A DNA stretch of 39,786 bases. It comes from Acanthaster planci (Eukaryota; Echinodermata; Asteroidea; Valvatida; Acanthasteridae). The notes under the pieces are model-generated. The model worked only from the letters and a program-made list of their open reading frames with translations, had not been told where the DNA came from and did not search any database. Numbering within the stretch: position 1 is the first letter of the stretch; every line of letters begins with the position of its first letter. The position numbers and the translations under genes were made by a program. Below, in pieces: positions 21,180-31,617 of the stretch. The DNA lies in assembly GCF_001949145.1 (NCBI RefSeq), contig NW_019091657.1, positions 1 to 39,786 on the forward strand, given 5' to 3'.

Positions 21180-21305
21180 TTTGGAGTCTGAGTCCGCAGC
21201 CCTGAGTCCGAGTCATTTGTCAAAGTGACTCGAGTCCAAGTCATTCAAATATGACTGGAGTCAGACACGAGCTCAAGTCTGAGTCATGAGTCATACGAGT
21301 CTGCA
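21180..21305 (+). repeat. AGTC-periodic degenerate repeat, tract 2
   Basis: A longer run of GAGTCT, GAGTCC, GAGTCA, AAGTCA, GACTCGAGTCC and similar words spans about 125 bases at about 6-base periodicity, with local palindromes (GACTCGAGTC at about 21227-21236). It is the clearest member of this repeat class in the window. A weaker reverse-type tract (GACTGAGACTGAGG, GGGACTGAGACC) is at 29812-29875. Confidence 0.85.
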
Positions 21306-21803
21306 AAGTACTCCTGATACATGCAATGACACTGAAAACGTTCATCAGTGTTCTGGTTCATTTTTCCTTGGAAAATTCCATTCTGTCTCAGAAAGGGTAT
21401 TGTTTTAATATTCAGTGTTTTGTCATAAGTGGATAAGCATTTTAACAAAGTTTTAAAGCAGAAACAATCTGTCTCATGACAGGGTGGAAGTTTTTCCCTG
21501 AAGTTAAATATTCAATACACAATTATTGAATAACCTGCTTTACAGCAACGCTCTACTTTAATGCAGTACCGGTACAATATTTATTAGGCTGTGTTCCCTG
21601 AATAAGGTTCTAGGGGGAAAATTTGAAAGAGTTTGTGGAATTTTTATTTTGCATGATATGTAGAGGAACTTTCATGGACTTTTCTTGGGGTTTTCAGGTT
21701 GGAAATGAGTAGAAAAGCTGCCTTCAGATTTTAGAAGATTTCAAATTTACATTCATGCAATACAAGTAGCACAAATTTTGAAACAAAGTAAGTGTTAATA
21801 TAG
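21306..21803. other. Non-coding stretch
   Basis: No gene or recognised element. TACCGGTACA occurs at about 21566-21575. Confidence 0.55.
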
Positions 21804-21921
21804 CCAAGGTTCCATTGAAGTTACAAGGGTCAAGCTTTATGAGAAGTATGAGAAAGTATCGAACCGATCTCTGTTTTGTTGAGGGAAGGCAGGTTTCAGA
21901 TTTGCCATCTATCATTAATCT
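21804..21921 (+). CDS. Weak candidate internal exon, unidentified
   Basis: A plus frame, open from 21779 to TAA at 21923, reads KVPLKLQGSSFMRSMRKYRT and then DLCFVEGRQVSDLPSIINL. It ends at a donor-like junction (AATCT|GTAAGC, 21921/21922), and an AG (TTAATATAG) precedes it at 21803. The composition is protein-like and not derived from the microsatellite. I do not recognise the family, and the acceptor lacks a strong pyrimidine tract. An overlapping minus frame also exists. A relic or a chance frame are equally possible. Confidence 0.2.
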
Positions 21922-24487
21922 GTAAGCTATTTTGTTTTGTATAAAGTCAGATAATTAATCTTTTTGCTCTTTAAATAATGTATTTGTTACAAGTCTAAAA
22001 ATACTGAAATTCATATGTTCTCATTTTACTGTGCAGGCCTTTTGAAATCATGTGCTGAACAACTTCTTAATGCATAAAGCCTCATACAATGCTGACATCC
22101 ATGTATATTACATTATTCATTGTGGGTATTGTATAAAGTCATAAACATACATGTACATGTACATATTGATTTGGCTCTTGACAGTTTAATGTGGTGTCAG
22201 CAGAAATTTGTTGTTTTATCAGACAATTTCTGGGATTTTGCTTTTTTGTGGATTTGGCAATGTCTTTATTTCTTGTAACTGTTTAATTTTTCCAGTTGAT
22301 AATCCAACAAGCACTGAGGGTCAGATCTTCCATATTAACTGAGATGAAAATGTGACATTCCTGGAACAATGCTCCAAAATCAATAACAAGTCACTGTCAT
22401 TGGCATCCCAAATTGTGAAAATCACACATATAGTGTTTGTAAATGTTCTTATGCAGTGCACATTTTCCAGGCAGGTCAATCAAAAATATGTATGGTTTCA
22501 ATTGACGTGCTTGATACATGTCAGCACACAAGCATGAGCCCATGAATTTCAAATGATCCCAACAACAAAACCATACATGTACAATGTACATCAAATTGAG
22601 TTGAAACTCCAAATCTGTACTGACAATGAGAATCTTTAGATAAATGTATGTCAAGTTTTAAAAGAGATCCACCAAGGGTCAGTCAAGTTTTTGGGGACAG
22701 AAAGCACCCCTCCCCGGCTGAGAGATGGTCTCCTTATCTCCCCTTCCCCGGGCTATCTTAGGGTTAAGGGCAGTGAGCAAGCATCCAACCCCTCCATTCT
22801 TCGGTCTTAAATTCATTCCTTTCCCAGCCCTGTGGTTGGTTGATCAAAGTTTAAACTGTCTTTTGCTTTGGTTCTTCATAAAGGTGAACATATCAAATGA
22901 TAATTTCACACTAAACAATATTTTGCTATCTCCAAACAGCAAAACTTTCAGAGCAAAACAATGTGTAGTACGCTTGATCTCCACAAGTTTTCTAATTGCT
23001 AGACCAAAGTTCTTTACCAACTACCGTTGCTGAGAAATACTGAGAAATGTGAACAGTTATCTGCTGTACTTAACTTACAGGGTATGATAAATCAACAGTA
23101 CTTTGCTTGGGACATGCACAAAATCAAAGGATACCCAAAATCCACAAGTTTTAGCATAACAATCTGTGTTCTGCAACACTGACTTCTGATTAAAATGCAA
23201 GGTCATGAGAAGCAGATTACGAGTCAACAGTTCAATCTTTTTTCCTCTGTGGGCAACCATGAAGGTAGTTCACTAATATTTGGATTATCATTGATTGACT
23301 GTGCTTTCATCCAGTCACAAAAAAATGGACATTCTGTCAATTAAGGGATCATTTCTATCCTTTCCAAATGACCTGTGAAGGAACTCAAGGCTCTTTCTTC
23401 AGCTTGTGAACATTGGTTAATGATTTTTCTTTCCAGTAAATTTTACTCCAACCAGCACAGTTTGCCTTGTTTTTCACCATCATGTTCCAGAAAGGTCACT
23501 ACATGTACATGATAAAAAACCTGGTGTACATGTACATGTATGGGTGCATGTGTAAAGATTTGCCATTACTACAAAGTTGCGCGCTACATGTACAATGTAC
23601 ATGGAAGGGTATTTACAGGTGGGCATTTACAGGTATGACTGAAAGTTAATCGATAATATCCGATCTATCGATTTTGCTTTGATATTGATATGAATGATAT
23701 TACTTTAACATTAAAATCTATACGTCAAAAGCGGGGAGAGATAATGAAAAAAAATGAAGCTATAAATTATAATTAAGTAGCTGTTGTTATAGACAATAAT
23801 ATCTTGTCTTGAAATAAAAGTGTCCGTTTTTTGTGGCCAAGAACAGCAGTCAGCAAATTTACCTTTGATTTGTTTTTTCCTCTTCACAAAAGATTATGGT
23901 AAAAAAGTAACAACTATGTGGTGTACAATGATTTTTGCATCGTTTCATACATTTGTACATGTAAAAACTTGTGTGTATTAAGCACGCTGCACATTTAGCA
24001 TGGCACTTACTACACAAGAGAAAATGCAAACTGTAAAATTGTAAAATACCCTTGTGTCTGGGTACCAAACCTCTTGGTTATTGTACGCATGGCACAGCGG
24101 AGCTCTGATGGCCCAATCTCATTCCCATGGGTGCGATCTTGCCGTGCCATGTTGGCTCCTACCATACCTTGCGCGATCTAACCCTTGGTATTGGATAATT
24201 TAAATATCCCACTATTTGGGATACTTAAATTAGGACTTCAGTCAGTGTGTTTATGTGAAACACAGATCTACATGTACATGTGTGTGATGTGCAAGCGAAT
24301 ACGTGGGCATGAGCGAGCAACTTTTGAAATACGTGTGCGATACACTTTGTGCTTAATACCCAGTCAATGTCGATTTTGTATTCTACATGACCCAGGGCTA
24401 GTGAAAGAATGTGCACGCAGCCCATGGAGTCGAGGTTGCTGATGGCCCGAAGCAATGCTCGAAGACTGTTTTACATGTGGCTGTGAT
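21922..24487. other. Non-coding stretch
   Basis: No supportable gene. TACATGTACATGTA-type words lie at 22149-22165, 23526-23541 and 24269-24283. The spaced palindrome ACATGTACAATGTACAT occurs twice (22575-22591 and 23585-23601). ATCGATAATATCCGAT-type AT-rich sequence at 23650-23675 may be one end of an element whose other end is near 25020. Confidence 0.5.
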
Positions 24488-24550
24488 GTTAGGGTTGCAC
24501 TACACCAAATATGCACCCATAGAAAACAGTGCAAAGACAGACCGAAATAG
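24488..24550 (+). repeat. Dispersed repeat, copy A
   Basis: GTTAGGGTTGCACTACACC followed by ATATGCACCCATAGAAAACA and GTGCAAAGACAGACCG is matched at 30586-30662 by the same words in the same order with substitutions and small indels. This indicates two members of a dispersed repeat family. It does not code for anything recognisable. Confidence 0.6.
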
Positions 24551-27340
24551 CGCTGCCTGTTGACTCTAAGGAAGAAGTTGGTTTCCGTTTTTTCACTGGA
24601 AATTCAAGATTTTTTCATACGCCTTTCCCTGAAGACTGAGGTACTGTCCTGGGAAGCAATGAGCAACTAAACCAGGGTTTAGGCTAGTAAAAATCACTAT
24701 GTCAATGCATGAAGCTGAGATCATGGACTGGCCAGAGTATGCTGTTTATGCATGTCTTCGCATAACTTTGAATATACCGTTCTGACTACAGGCTATTGGT
24801 GTTGTCAGGTGCTCTTTTGTTTGGGGACCATTAAAAAAGCTCGGAAATTCGAACAGACCTATCACGTGCTGTACGGTTAGGAGCAATTGGTAGGGGCCTA
24901 AGCTGCCTAACCCCAAAAGGTGTTCAGCATCATGCCATTTGTTTTGAGCTTCAAAACATTCTTCGAAAAAATTTGATATATCGGTATTATTGATATTGGG
25001 CCGCCGATATACCCGGGATCAATCTATAGTCGACAAAGCTTACTGAAAGGCCCCTTTAGGTTTGTACATTACATGTACGTGTACATGTATGTAAAACATA
25101 TATATTTACAATAGTTACTGATCAATGTGTTTATGGGATGATTCTCTAATACATCATGGCTACGAGTACAAGGTACTGGCACTGCCTACTGGGTACCAGT
25201 GCATCAGTTTCGGTACTGAAAGTCATATACAATAAAACATTTGAAAGACAACATACACATTTTGGGTACAGTTTCTTTTACATGTAGCTTTACTGTGTAT
25301 GAATATGATGCATAACAACAGATTCAGACATAAAATCAGTGTACATGTAGGTTTGTAACACCGTATCTACAGAAAAAGAAATACCACTTTAACTTTTTGG
25401 GCAAAATACCTCTCATGTACATGTACGTCCTGCAAAAATTTCTTTGAGAATCTTTCCACTTCCAATGCACTTTTGTGGGTTCCAGTGTACGCCTGTCCTG
25501 TTGTAACTACATTGTACACCACCCTGACCACAAAATTCCAATGAGACAATGCAAACTGAAATTATTTTTAAGCTGTACACCCACACAATCGACTGAACAA
25601 GTACATATCTGTCTATACATGTACATGTACCGGTACTTTGACAGCAGACAAGTACTGCACTTACCAATTATCAAAGGTGATAAGGCAAAGCACTCATCAG
25701 CAGTGATAGTCTAACCCACTGTCCAATTTGTCTTGGACTGAAATTCCAAAAAGTACATTATTTTTAATATATCAGCACTACGCATTGCAGCCCCAGCCAA
25801 GAACTGATAGTGATGTTGCCATAAATGCGTACACATCAAACAGAGACAGCAAGTCACCCCAGCACTGGTATCCACCTTTTGTGTGCTTCCAATCATCTCT
25901 AGTGTTAGCCTACGGGGCCTGGGTTCAATGCAGTTAACGTGACAGCTCCTGAATAATACCCATCAATGTTTGTCAATGGTACTTACATAAGGCATTTGGA
26001 TGATGCTTCAATTGGAGTCAGGTATTCTTCTGAGGGTTTGATCTAGACAACTAGTTTTTTCCTCTCGTACCGGTCTGCACTGCTCTTTACATTCACAATG
26101 ATCTGCAATACAAATAGTGAAATGGGTTGATCCATTTAAAATAGGGTTGCAGACTACAGAAGAAAATGGGAAACAGAAATTAATGCATCTTCTTAACAAT
26201 GAATCCTCTTGGTGCTCACAAATGCCAAATTCACAACCGCTAACTTGAAGGTAGACCAAAGGTAATGTAGTTAAATTACATTTTAATGTTTAAGTTTCTT
26301 TATCTGACAATCCTGGCTTCCCAAATGGACCAATCCTATCACAACGCCTACAGGTGTGCTGTGATACCAGGTGGACTCCTACATGTACATGTATGATGGG
26401 CATGTTTCATTCAGAAACAGAGTGGGTGTTCAATTACATCAGCTTTCTGTACATGTACATGTATACTCTTCATGATTACATGTACAGTACATGTAGGTGT
26501 ATAAGGGAATAATTAGAAAGGAGACTGTCCTGCAAACTGGAGCAAGTACAGCAGCTTCTGATCAGACTTCAATGAGCAAGATCTCGTGTGACAATGGGAA
26601 AGGTCAAACACCTTTATTTTTCAAAAGGTTTTGCAACGCATGCTTGCCTCAATCTTTTCCTCCAATACATACATGTACGAGTGTACGGTATGCAATATAC
26701 AATTTACTCATGTCTTCCCCCATTATCATATTGCCAGTAAAGCTCTTTTATTCTATTGAAAGCAAACAGAAATGAGCTGAACCAAAGCATAACTTGAGCA
26801 CACTTTCTTCTCTACAGTACCTTCTCTTTACTGATCTTTCCAACACCACACTTCTGTGCTATACAGGTAGCTCCATGTACAATTTGAACACATACTGTCT
26901 GCACATCCCCCTTTTCTTATAACAAGCAAAATACACCATGATCAAGTACTGCAACTCTCCCTTGCCATTCTTTGTTTGGCAATACGGCATTCTGAGCAGC
27001 TACATATAATGTACATGTATGTAATACACGGCGCAGATTTCCTCCTCTTTGGTTCAATTTAAGTTGTGGTAAAAACTTCACCAAGGTAGAACTGTGATTG
27101 TGGTTGGAAAATGCCGGTCACTAGAAACACATACACATGTACAGTACACAACAAGGCAGATGTGCAAATTTCTCACAAGAAATAATGATGTAATGTACAG
27201 CCATGCCATCTGATTTCTTTCTTAGATTAGAGGCCTCTTCAAATATTTTCTTTTCTCACCTGCCCTGTCAGGTTGACAGTAATGTTTAAACTGGAGAAAA
27301 CCAATCCTACAGTGTAGAGAAGAATAAGAAAACCCATCTA
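24551..27340. other. Non-coding stretch
   Basis: I see no supportable gene. ACATGTACATGT words lie at 25616-25631, 26380-26394 and 26449-26463. TACCGGTA occurs at 25629-25636, next to one of them. The AT-rich GATATATCGGTATTATTGATATTGGG at about 24974-25000 resembles the complement of the sequence at 23650-23690. Open frames at 25367-25937, 26008-26259 and 26497-26775 lack motifs and conflict across strands. Confidence 0.5.
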
Positions 27341-27511
27341 CAGGCTGGTTCATACTTAGCGCGAAAGCAAACATAAATGCAAATTTCTGACATCAGATCC
27401 AATATTCACTTTGTGAATTCTTAAAAGATGAAGACATTTCAACTAGAGCGAAATCTTTGTGTCGTCAAATTCACTTTGCTTTCGCATTCGCCAGCAGTAT
27501 GATCCGGCCTT
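27341..27511. mobile_element. Short MITE with GCGAAAGCAAA termini (about 171 bp)
   Basis: The left end reads CAGGCTGGTTCATACTTAGC, then GCGAAAGCAAA. The right end, reverse-complemented, reads AAGGCCGGATCATACTGCTGGCGAATGCGAAAGCAAA (given by parts). The shared order is (C/A)AGGC-GG-TCATACT, a short spacer, then GCGAAAGCAAA. Internal AATTCAC/GTGAATT words add to the symmetry. There is no coding capacity. The target-site duplication is not clear. The following 200 bases carry many GCGAA and GCAAAT words and may be a second, more decayed member inserted next to it. Confidence 0.7.
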
Positions 27512-27860
27512 TACAGATATTTGAAGAGGTACAGTACATTGCAATTGAAGTTTAACGCTGCGAAAAGGATTGAGAAAAATTGCGAAAGGAAGTTGCATTT
27601 GCATTTTGACCACAACTTTTCCCCCCTGCAAATTCGCAGCAAATCAGATGCAAATGGGGCAAACAATGTGTGAAAATGGTGCGAATTTTTGCGAACACTG
27701 CATGAAACATTTGGGGAAAAAAATTGGTGTGTGAAAACAGTGTGAAAGGTTGTTAGAGTAATGCGTAAACTTGAGAAAACAAAAAGTGTGGTGCAGTGAA
27801 ATGCTCCACACTGGTCCCACATGTACAACTACATTGTATCATGCATTGAAGAGTCCATTC
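27512..27860. repeat. GCGAA/GCAAA-rich decayed repeat sequence
   Basis: The words TGCGAAA, GCGAATT, GCAAAT and GTGTGAAA recur at irregular spacing (27559-27760). They share vocabulary with the ends of the neighbouring MITE. I read this as decayed copies of the same or related elements. The minus-strand 105-codon frame across it is therefore not supported as a gene. Confidence 0.45.
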
Positions 27861-27863
27861 TGA

Positions 27864-28061
27864 ATGCTGCACTGCACTTGGGGCCGCGGCCGACTCACCA
27901 CATGGAGTGTGCTGTTGGGCACCAGTAGTCTGGTGCTAGTAGCGATCACAGCATCACTAAGTGCAGACAAGCACTTGGCTGTCCATGCAGCGCAATTGCG
28001 ACCACGTGCTCACCACCGAGAGCCGTGCCAGCGTGGGGGTTGTTTTCTTGGATTACCATAA
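27864..28061 (+). other. GC-rich patch with a 65-codon open frame; possible promoter/first exon
   Basis: This is the most GC- and CpG-rich segment of the right half (GGGGCCGCGGCCGACTC near 27878-27895). An ATG at 27864 opens 65 codons with a hydrophobic stretch (SVLLGTSSLVLVAITASLSA) that resembles a signal peptide or anchor, but the frame then ends at TAA after 65 codons and I recognise nothing in it. On the minus strand a donor-like junction (CATGTG|GTGAGTCGG, about 27892-27906) lies in the same patch, so a first exon read leftwards is an alternative. No AATAAA-flanked end or TATA box settles it. Coding status is undecided. Confidence 0.22.
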
Positions 28062-29230
28062 ATAAACACTCGTCAACGTCGGAGAATAAATTTTAAAAGT
28101 TGTCTGGATTTTGAGTAATTACATGTACAGCTGTATACAGGAGTCTCCGAGTCATGAAGTCACGGAGTATATGAAATGTGTACATACATGTACATGTAAT
28201 TACAACAAACTCAACTTTCTCTGCCGTGGTGACATTGCTGTGATTATTTTCCCACATATTATTTATTTTCATGGTGTAGTTTGGCACACAAATAATCAAC
28301 ATTTAGATACTTAATGTAGCATTTGGTTACCTAAAGATTTCTTTTTACTGATAAATAAAATCAGCCGCTTAAATTGTACGTACATGTATATCTTCATGTA
28401 GCAAATCGTGTCTTTTCACCGATAGTGTTCAGCGTGACAAGTCAAGTCTGTTTTCATTGGGGTTATCTGACATAACACTTTCTGTGGTCACATGGTTCTT
28501 GGAAAAATTCGGCAATTGGACTGTCCATAAATGGGTACGTAGTTAGCAGTCGGGATGTCGCGGTGGGTGTGGATGCAGTGCATGTTTCATGATGCAGCAT
28601 GCACGAGGTCCTGTGGCAGTTTTTGAAAGAGATTTGGTGATTTTTTTTATCGGCGTCACGAAAACGTCAAGATAACTGGGTACAAGGCATTTATTCTGAA
28701 ATTATGGTACAAACATCTGTCAATACATGTAACCGTAATTCACATACATGACAACATGTGGATGCACGTACATATATATGTACATGTACATGTACACAGA
28801 AGTACCAGTACATGCACATGTGTGGTACACAAGTTGTGCATCCATCCAGTCTGTTACAGTGCTGTTACGTCCTCTTGAGAATGCTATAATAGAAATCTAC
28901 TGTAATTCAGCTGTTCCGGTGTTCATTGCTGGTCTCTGACCTCCACCACAGCCAGCTTTGATTACACCTGTCGCATTGTATTTTGCTCAAAACCGAGAAC
29001 ACACTGACTTGAAATTTTAATGCTGTCTTCTTCAAGTAATCTTCTGGAAATTCCAAAGACTGAAAGATTATACTTTTTTCTCAGACTATTTATCCTCCAC
29101 TTTCCATATTCAGAGATGCGCATGTTTGAAACCACAGAATGAAAGACTTCCTTATGTCTCCATGTAAAAGCATAAATGCTACTTAATGAAGAAAGCGCGC
29201 AAAATTATTTCCCCACAACCAGAGAATTAT
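28062..29230. other. Non-coding stretch
   Basis: No supportable gene. TACATGTACATGTA occurs at 28184-28198 and the long GTACATATATATGTACATGT tract at 28768-28797. The plus frame at 28748-28939 begins in translated microsatellite. Confidence 0.55.
28766..28797. repeat. Palindromic TACATG/TATATG microsatellite
   Basis: CGTACATATATATGTACATG runs on into TACATGTACAC. The 5' part, GTACATATATATGTAC, is itself a perfect palindrome and continues into ACATGTACATGT. It is one of the longest self-complementary tracts here. Confidence 0.88.
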
Positions 29231-29321
29231 GTGAAAATCTGTTCCCATTTGCGGGATAAAGTGTGAAAATATTTTCCCACTTGTGGGAAAAGGTGTGAAA
29301 ATCTTTTTCCACTTTAGGTAG
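29231..29321 (+). repeat. 32-bp degenerate tandem repeat (three units)
   Basis: Units start with GTGAAAAT at 29231, 29263 and 29295. Each has GTGAAAAT(C/A)T, a T-rich step, CCCA or TCCAC, then a GGGA or GGTA step. The unit contains TTTTCCCACTTGTGGGAAAA (29272-29291), a perfect inverted repeat. Related words (GTGTGAAAAGATTTTCCCG) reappear at about 29370-29388, so the array may once have reached 29390. It is non-coding. Confidence 0.7.
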
Positions 29322-30319
29322 TTTTTCACAATTTGAGAAATGAAAACGAATTCCCTGGGAAAAGAAACAGTGTGAAAAGATTTTCCCGTTTTGGTCTTAA
29401 CTTAAATCATGATGTACATGTACTCGTGTACTGTACATGTACATTTGCATCTGTCAGCATATCACATACTGATAAACACTGCAAAGCTCAGAGTGGTTTG
29501 GAGTACTCTGAAAATGGAATAGGTTTTATACTTCAAAGGCTTCCTTCTGAAGAACTGAGCTTGGCATTGAATGCAAGGCATTGACAATTCTAAGCTCAGC
29601 ACACCTTTCCTTCGTGAGATCCCATCTGAATGAGAAAGTTATTTGTAAATATGCATACATGATATATCTGGTCAAATGTCCTGTTCCAGGCAAGTATGAT
29701 TTTTTAATATTGGAACTTTTGTGCAATTTCAACATTATTGATGGAATCCATTGTAAGTTTCTGTATTTGTGAGCACAGTACCAGTTTTGTAGTCCAAACC
29801 ATTTTGTCTAGACCAAGGACTGAGACTGAGGTATTCAAAACTGGGACTGAGACCAGCCCTCTCCAGACACAGACCAAGGCTTTTCCAGGGCAACACCAAA
29901 AGTGTACATGTATGTACACGTAGGACACCGTTAATGAGGCATTTCAGATTGAACCCAACCCTAAACCAACACGTCCAACACGAAAGCCCTTTCACACAAG
30001 TGTTGAAAACAAGGGTCCCATGCATTGCAATTGGATCAATGTCACAAAATAGAAATATTGTGTCATGAGACAGAACATCCCTGCCACCAAAATGCATGGG
30101 GCACTGTGAGTTACATGTACCGTAGTTGCATGGATAGAGACATCCAAAATTTCAAACTGATGCAAAATCCATGCGATGATGATTGCCAGGATTGGTCTTG
30201 TACGGTATGCACACCTTGCTGTTGTCGTTGTGCAAGTGGTGGTTCACTAACTTCACTGAAAGCTACAAAATACTACTTTGTCATAAAATGTAGCATGCAG
30301 TGCTGTGGCCTGCATGTAT

Positions 30320-30430
30320 GTGAGTACATGACCTTATTGTTCTCTGAAGCCATAAAATACCAGTACAATAGATAAAACAATGGATCATAAAGTGCTGAGG
30401 CACTATGAATACATGACCTTATTGTTCTCA
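30320..30430 (+). repeat. Direct duplication of ATGACCTTATTGTTCTC, about 85-bp spacing
   Basis: TACATGACCTTATTGTTCTC is present near 30325-30344 and again near 30410-30430. The sequence between has partly similar flanks (CCATAAAATACCAGTACAAT against GGATCATAAAGTGCTGAGG), so only the core is clearly duplicated. It may be a local tandem duplication that has largely decayed. Confidence 0.6.
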
Positions 30431-30585
30431 ATAAGGTTAACAATGGAAGTGCCCCAGCCAGAAGTAGCAATTTGTAGGGCTAGGTCCTTTAGTGTCATAT
30501 TACTATATACATGTACATTGTAGTTTTGGGAGAACCGAGTCCTTTACCCCCGGTGATATGCCAGGGGGTTAGGGTTAGCTACATG

Positions 30586-30662
30586 TAAGGTTGCACTACA
30601 CATGCTCAATGTGCAACCATAGATATCAGTGTAAAATCAGTGAAAAATAAAACGGTCTGGTG
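30586..30662 (+). repeat. Dispersed repeat, copy B
   Basis: AAGGTTGCACTACACATGC, then ATGTGCAACCATAGATATCA and GTGTAAAATCAGTG, follow the same order as the copy at 24488-24550. TTGCACTA recurs at about 30683, which could be a second boundary of the element. The family is not identified. Confidence 0.6.
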
Positions 30663-31415
30663 ATGTTCAGGAAGGGAGTGTGTTGCACTAGAAATGCACT
30701 GCTGTGACAATTTTCTTATAAAGTTCACTAATGTTTGCCTACTCATTCTTTTAACCTTCATTCCCCCAAATAGAGGTACTGGTACATGTACATGTAGCAG
30801 TCAAACTTCAGCCTCAGGTTTTGAAAGATGTCGCCCATATCTGTCCAAATTGGGCCCAAAAGTTAGAGATTTTGTGATTGAAATATCCTGAGCTGGAAGC
30901 TGCGAGCCCCCGAAAAACCTTACTTGTAGAAAAAGTTCTACTAATGGTCCTAATTTTGGCCATCTTGTATTGAAAACAACCTGTGAAGCTCACACTCAGG
31001 AATCTAGCAACATGTATTGTTGGTAAAAAGTGCCCCAAATCTATGCTGCATGTGGCTACTTGTGAGTCAGATGAATGAAAAGCACCCATGACCATTACAT
31101 AATAAAGATATAAAAACCTACAAATGACAGATGTGCACAGCTAACGTATGTTCCAAGAGTTAAATAATGTTTCTTCAAAATCATCACCAAATTTGAGCAG
31201 GAATGTTTGTGAAAACTGCCCTCTTGATGCCAACTTGGGAAACATGCAGTGAAATGACTTGCATCAAAAAGCACGCACATGGGGGATCACTGGTACCCTG
31301 TTCAAAGAGTACTGCAGTACCAGTGGTAATAATGTGTAATAAGGGATGGCAGTTCACACATTGCACTACACCCTGTGAAAGTCAGTCTGTGATGAAATTG
31401 TCCTTTGACAAAGAC

Positions 31416-31537
31416 ACCCCAGCACCCACTGTTACAGATGTGACCCCAGCACCCACTGTTACAGATGTGTTTCCAGCACCCACTGTTACAGATGTGACCC
31501 CAGCACCCACTGTTACAGATGTGACCCCAGCACTTAC
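31416..31537 (+). repeat. 27-bp minisatellite, 4.5 copies
   Basis: Units lie at 31416-31442, 31443-31469, 31470-31496 and 31497-31523, with a half unit to 31537. The first, second and fourth are identical (ACCCCAGCACCCACTGTTAC then AGATGTG). The third begins TTT in place of ACC. Because 27 is a multiple of three, frames stay open through it on both strands. The plus frame from ATG 31203 to 31553 (116 codons) reads PAPTVTDVT repeats, and the minus frames read GVTSVTVGA and CWGHICNSG. No conserved flanking protein sequence supports translation, so I annotate it as a minisatellite. Confidence 0.95.
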
Positions 31538-31617
31538 ATGTACACGTATGTAAAAGGTCCTCAAGACACATCACAACTATGGCTATTAAGTCTAAGCTAT
31601 CCTAGACAGGTAGATAT

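Larger units (their letters stand above)
29322..31415. other. Non-coding stretch with scattered repeats
   Basis: It contains a GACTGAGACTGAGG-type degenerate tract (29812-29875), a dispersed repeat copy (30586-30662), TACATGTACATGTA at 30782-30796 and several TACCAGTA/TACTGGTA words. ATGAATACATGACCTTATTGTTCTC-like text at 30405-30430 repeats an earlier GAGTACATGACCTTATTGTTCTC at 30320-30342, a short direct duplication with an 85-base period. Overlapping frames at 29704-30097 (-) and 30025-30375 (+) conflict and have no motif. Confidence 0.5.

Noticed and set aside
27511-27828. 105-codon minus-strand frame
   Set aside because: It lies over GCGAA/GCAAA-rich decayed repeat next to a MITE and has no domain.
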